Positions 62,135 to 64,000 of a DNA stretch of 64,000 nt are shown one piece after another. The stretch comes from Curtanaerobium respiraculi (GTDB lineage Bacteria; Actinomycetota; Coriobacteriia; Coriobacteriales; Eggerthellaceae), in the NCBI RefSeq assembly GCF_024609215.1, contig NZ_JANIPD030000034.1, forward strand, positions 163,824 through 227,823. The letters are read 5' to 3'. The number at the start of each line of letters is the position of its first letter. Position 1 is the first letter of the stretch. The notes beneath the pieces are model-generated. The model made no database searches and had not been told where the DNA came from. It worked only from the letters and a program-made list of their open reading frames with translations. The position numbers were made by a program, and so were the translations under genes.

Positions 62135-63130
62135 CTAGCCGCCCATGACGTCGCGCGCCCAGGCCCCGCTCTTGACGAGCGAGAGGATGAGCAGGATGCA
62201 CAGGGCGAGGTACTGCAGGGCGTAGCTGAGCCCGCCGACGATCGAGTCGACCACGGGCACGCCCGCGCTCGCGGCGTTGAGACCGCCCAGCACGATCGGG
62301 AAGCTCACGAGGAGCACGAGGATGATGACGCCGGCCAGGCACACGGCGGCGAAGTTCTTGAGGTAGCCCACGCCCATCTGCCGCGTCTCTTCGAGCGCCA
62401 TGAGCGACAGCGGGATCGGGGAGAAAGCGGCGAGCACGTAGATCTGTATGGCGCGCGCCCAGCTCACCACGAGCGCCACCACGTAGGCGACGATGATCAC
62501 GACCCAGCTCACGAGCGCCACGACAAGCATGGCGAGCAGGGCCGCCGCATCGTCGTCGGTGGTCGTGATGGAGACGGTCTGGAGGTCGATGGCCGCGCCC
62601 GTGTCGAAGAGGCCCGCCACTCGGTCGATGGCGAGCTTTGCCACCTCGTAGACCGACTGCATGATGGCGAAGCTGTTCTGCACGAGGAAGAGGAAGACCG
62701 CGAAGAAGACCAGCAGGAACACGACCTCGCGCACCCCGGGCATGGCGGCGTTTCCGTCCATGCGCTGGCTGATCTTGATGAGCTGCACGGTGAACACGAA
62801 CGAGAGCACCCCGCAGCCGATGGGAAGGATGGCCGTCTCCCAGACCCCGTGGGCGATGTCGTACATGGTGACGCTGCCGGAGCTGCCCAGCATCTGCGTG
62901 AAGCCGGCGGAGAGCACACCGTCGGTCCCGATGGACTTGAGCATCCCCACCTGGCTGTTGAAGATCCAATTGCACGTGTCGCGGAGAAGGCCGCAGAGCC
63001 ACGCGTTCACGTCGTCGGCGATCGAGGCGAACGCCGGCTCGGGGAGGAGCAGCGCCGTAAGTGCTGTGAAGGTGGCGGCGAACGCGAGGGCGAACCTGCG
63101 GTCGCGCGCTATGGCGAGGGCGCGTCCCAT
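62135..63130 (-). CDS. Conjugation channel membrane protein, TrbL/VirB6-like
   Basis: A 331-residue polytopic membrane protein. After a signal-like start (FALAFAATFTALTALLLPEPAFA) it has about six hydrophobic segments: ILPIGCGVLSFVFTVQLI, EVVFLLVFFAVFLFLVQNSFAI, LLAMLVVALVSWVVIIVAYVVALVVSW, then AVCLAGVIILVLLVSFPIVL and LQYLALCILLILSL. The layout matches TrbL/VirB6 and the Orf15-like proteins of Gram-positive conjugative elements, which form the inner-membrane channel. It starts three bases after the preceding gene, within a leftward conjugation operon. Confidence 0.78.
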   Translation of the reverse strand: MGRALAIARDRRFALAFAATFTALTALLLPEPAFASIADDVNAWLCGLLRDTCNWIFNSQVGMLKSIGTDGVLSAGFTQMLGSSGSVTMYDIAHGVWETAILPIGCGVLSFVFTVQLIKISQRMDGNAAMPGVREVVFLLVFFAVFLFLVQNSFAIMQSVYEVAKLAIDRVAGLFDTGAAIDLQTVSITTTDDDAAALLAMLVVALVSWVVIIVAYVVALVVSWARAIQIYVLAAFSPIPLSLMALEETRQMGVGYLKNFAAVCLAGVIILVLLVSFPIVLGGLNAASAGVPVVDSIVGGLSYALQYLALCILLILSLVKSGAWARDVMGG

Positions 63131-63132
63131 GG

Positions 63133-63849
63133 CTAGCCCGCCACGGCGAAGGCGCCGTCCGCGTAGGTCACCTGCAGGATGGTCGCCGCCGCGTCGTCGC
63201 AGTGGAAGGTTGCCGACACCGTCTTGGCGCTCACGTCGAGGAAGACCTCGCCGTCGAAGACGGCCTTCGTCGCCGTGGGCACGTGCGCGCGGCAGTAGGC
63301 GGCTATCGCGGAGGCGAGCTCGTCTGTCTTCCCGTCCACGAGGGTCGTGTAGGGCTCGGTCACGCCCTCCACCGCCACGGGCGCCTTACCGGCGCTTCCC
63401 TGCACGTAGGCCTGCGATACCTGGAAGGCGTCGCAGGAGACGCGGTAGGAGCCCTCGGCACCCGATATGGAGATGGTTGCGGACCGCTCGCCGCCCCCGT
63501 CGCTCGTCACCTTCACGTCGAGGGAGTCCTCGGTCTCGGAGACGACCTCGAAGGCGCTCACGTGGACGCCGCCCCCGTCCGTCTCCACGATGGCGCCGTC
63601 GGTGAAGGCCGCGGTCTTTCCCGCGTCCCCCTCGGCCTGCCAGGCGTGGGAGCGAAGCAGCGCGAGGGTGCCCTGGCCCTCCGGCGCGTCCTGCGGCTCC
63701 GCCTCCTGCCCCTGGGCTGCCCGGGCGGCCTCCTCGGGCGCCTCGTCCCGCTGCGGGCCGGCCAGCGTGCAGCGCACGACCGAGCTCGCCACCAGTATCG
63801 CGACCGTGCCCAGCGCGGCCGCGAGCATGACCTTGCTCTTCCTCTCCAT
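63133..63849 (-). CDS. Membrane-anchored conjugation protein, TcpC-like candidate
   Basis: A 238-residue protein with one N-terminal membrane segment (VMLAAALGTVAILVASSVVRC), a 40-residue acidic linker, and an external domain of about 160 residues (TDGAIVETDGGGVHVSAFEVVSETEDSLDVKVTSDGG to ATILQVTYADGAFAVAG). The beta-rich domain and its place between an NlpC/P60 gene and a TrbL-like gene resemble TcpC/Orf13-type proteins, but sequence motifs are weak. It overlaps neither neighbour and is tightly packed in the operon. Confidence 0.55.
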   Translation of the reverse strand: MERKSKVMLAAALGTVAILVASSVVRCTLAGPQRDEAPEEAARAAQGQEAEPQDAPEGQGTLALLRSHAWQAEGDAGKTAAFTDGAIVETDGGGVHVSAFEVVSETEDSLDVKVTSDGGGERSATISISGAEGSYRVSCDAFQVSQAYVQGSAGKAPVAVEGVTEPYTTLVDGKTDELASAIAAYCRAHVPTATKAVFDGEVFLDVSAKTVSATFHCDDAAATILQVTYADGAFAVAG

Positions 63850-63861
63850 TGCCTCTCCTTC

Positions 63862-64000
63862 CTAGTAGTGGATCGCGCACGTGAAGTACGAGATGCCCGT
63901 CCCTATGCGGCACACGTCTCCCGTGTGCGGCTCGTGTATGTACTGGTCGCCCCCGATGCAGATGGCCACGTGCCCCGGGCGCCAGAGGATGTCGCCGGGC
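63862..64000 (-). CDS. NlpC/P60-type peptidoglycan hydrolase, C-terminal end (cut by window end)
   Basis: The last 45 codons of a gene that starts right of the window. The residues PGDILWRPGHVAICIGGDQYIHEPHTGD match the end of the NlpC/P60 fold: GDI-W, the catalytic His in GHVAI, and the following Tyr-x-His-Glu. In Gram-positive conjugative elements such enzymes open the wall for the transfer channel. It is the upstream-most visible gene of the leftward conjugation operon and lies 12 bases before the TcpC-like gene. Confidence 0.8.
   Translation of the reverse strand, partial: PGDILWRPGHVAICIGGDQYIHEPHTGDVCRIGTGISYFTCAIHY

Noticed and set aside
60092-63136. Plus-strand open frame of 1014 codons over the surface and channel genes
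   Set aside because: It is antisense to two genes with clear signal peptides and domains; its His/Arg/Gly-rich content is that of a shadow frame.

Overview
The window is GC-rich bacterial DNA that looks like a gut actinobacterium of the Coriobacteriia/Eggerthellaceae type. This is inferred from gene content (XRE-cupin plus acyl-CoA synthetase, many ferredoxin-type and FAD oxidoreductases, a flavodiiron protein, frequent GTG starts) and cannot be proven here. It splits into a chromosomal backbone (about 1-47.8 kb) and the left part of an integrative conjugative element (about 47.9-64 kb) lying just after guaA.

Backbone, left to right. An IS110-family transposase is cut by the window start. 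A repeat-rich gap leads to adk, then a minus-strand ribosomal operon rpsL-rpsG-fusA-rpsJ-rplC-rplD-rplW. The genes normally found between rplW and adk (rplB to secY) are absent, so the S10/spc cluster is broken here. Next come usp, a zinc alcohol dehydrogenase, a CorA-type transporter and a flavodiiron-rubredoxin fusion. A carbon-metabolism block follows: aldehyde dehydrogenase, iron alcohol dehydrogenase, acyl-CoA synthetase and an XRE-cupin regulator. Beside it is a deoxysugar operon read rhaB, fucI/araA-type isomerase, rhaD-type aldolase, MFS permease, with an RpiR-family regulator at its far end. The rhamnulokinase/aldolase pair would yield DHAP and lactaldehyde, which the neighbouring dehydrogenases could use.

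From 23 to 47 kb there is an ECF sigma factor with an RsgI-like anti-sigma factor and a secreted Asp-rich repeat protein; a decayed hydrolase fragment; an MFS pump; a TetR regulator; hypA, an Fe-S protein and hypB; a START-like membrane protein and an FAD oxidoreductase; a cation/proton antiporter; small metabolic enzymes; pgi; a Mn-type pyrophosphatase; a PcrA-type helicase; chorismate mutase; uppP; and guaA. Two TGAGAC-N14-GTCTCA palindromes link the TetR gene with the START/FAD genes.

The element starts between guaA and 48.4 kb. It has a divergent XRE repressor and tyrosine integrase, then an RHH protein and a YraN-like protein. An AT-richer cargo block (about 51.2-56.2 kb) carries a one-chain restriction-modification enzyme and a two-gene TIR-caspase operon resembling a caspase-coupled Thoeris defence system. 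MobC, a relaxase, an Abi-family HEPN protein, an LPQTG surface protein and conjugation genes (TrbL/VirB6-like, a TcpC-like candidate, NlpC/P60) follow and run off the right edge. Near-identical palindromic operators in the integrase promoter and the mobC promoter, 7.3 kb apart, suggest that one repressor holds both excision and mobilisation in check.
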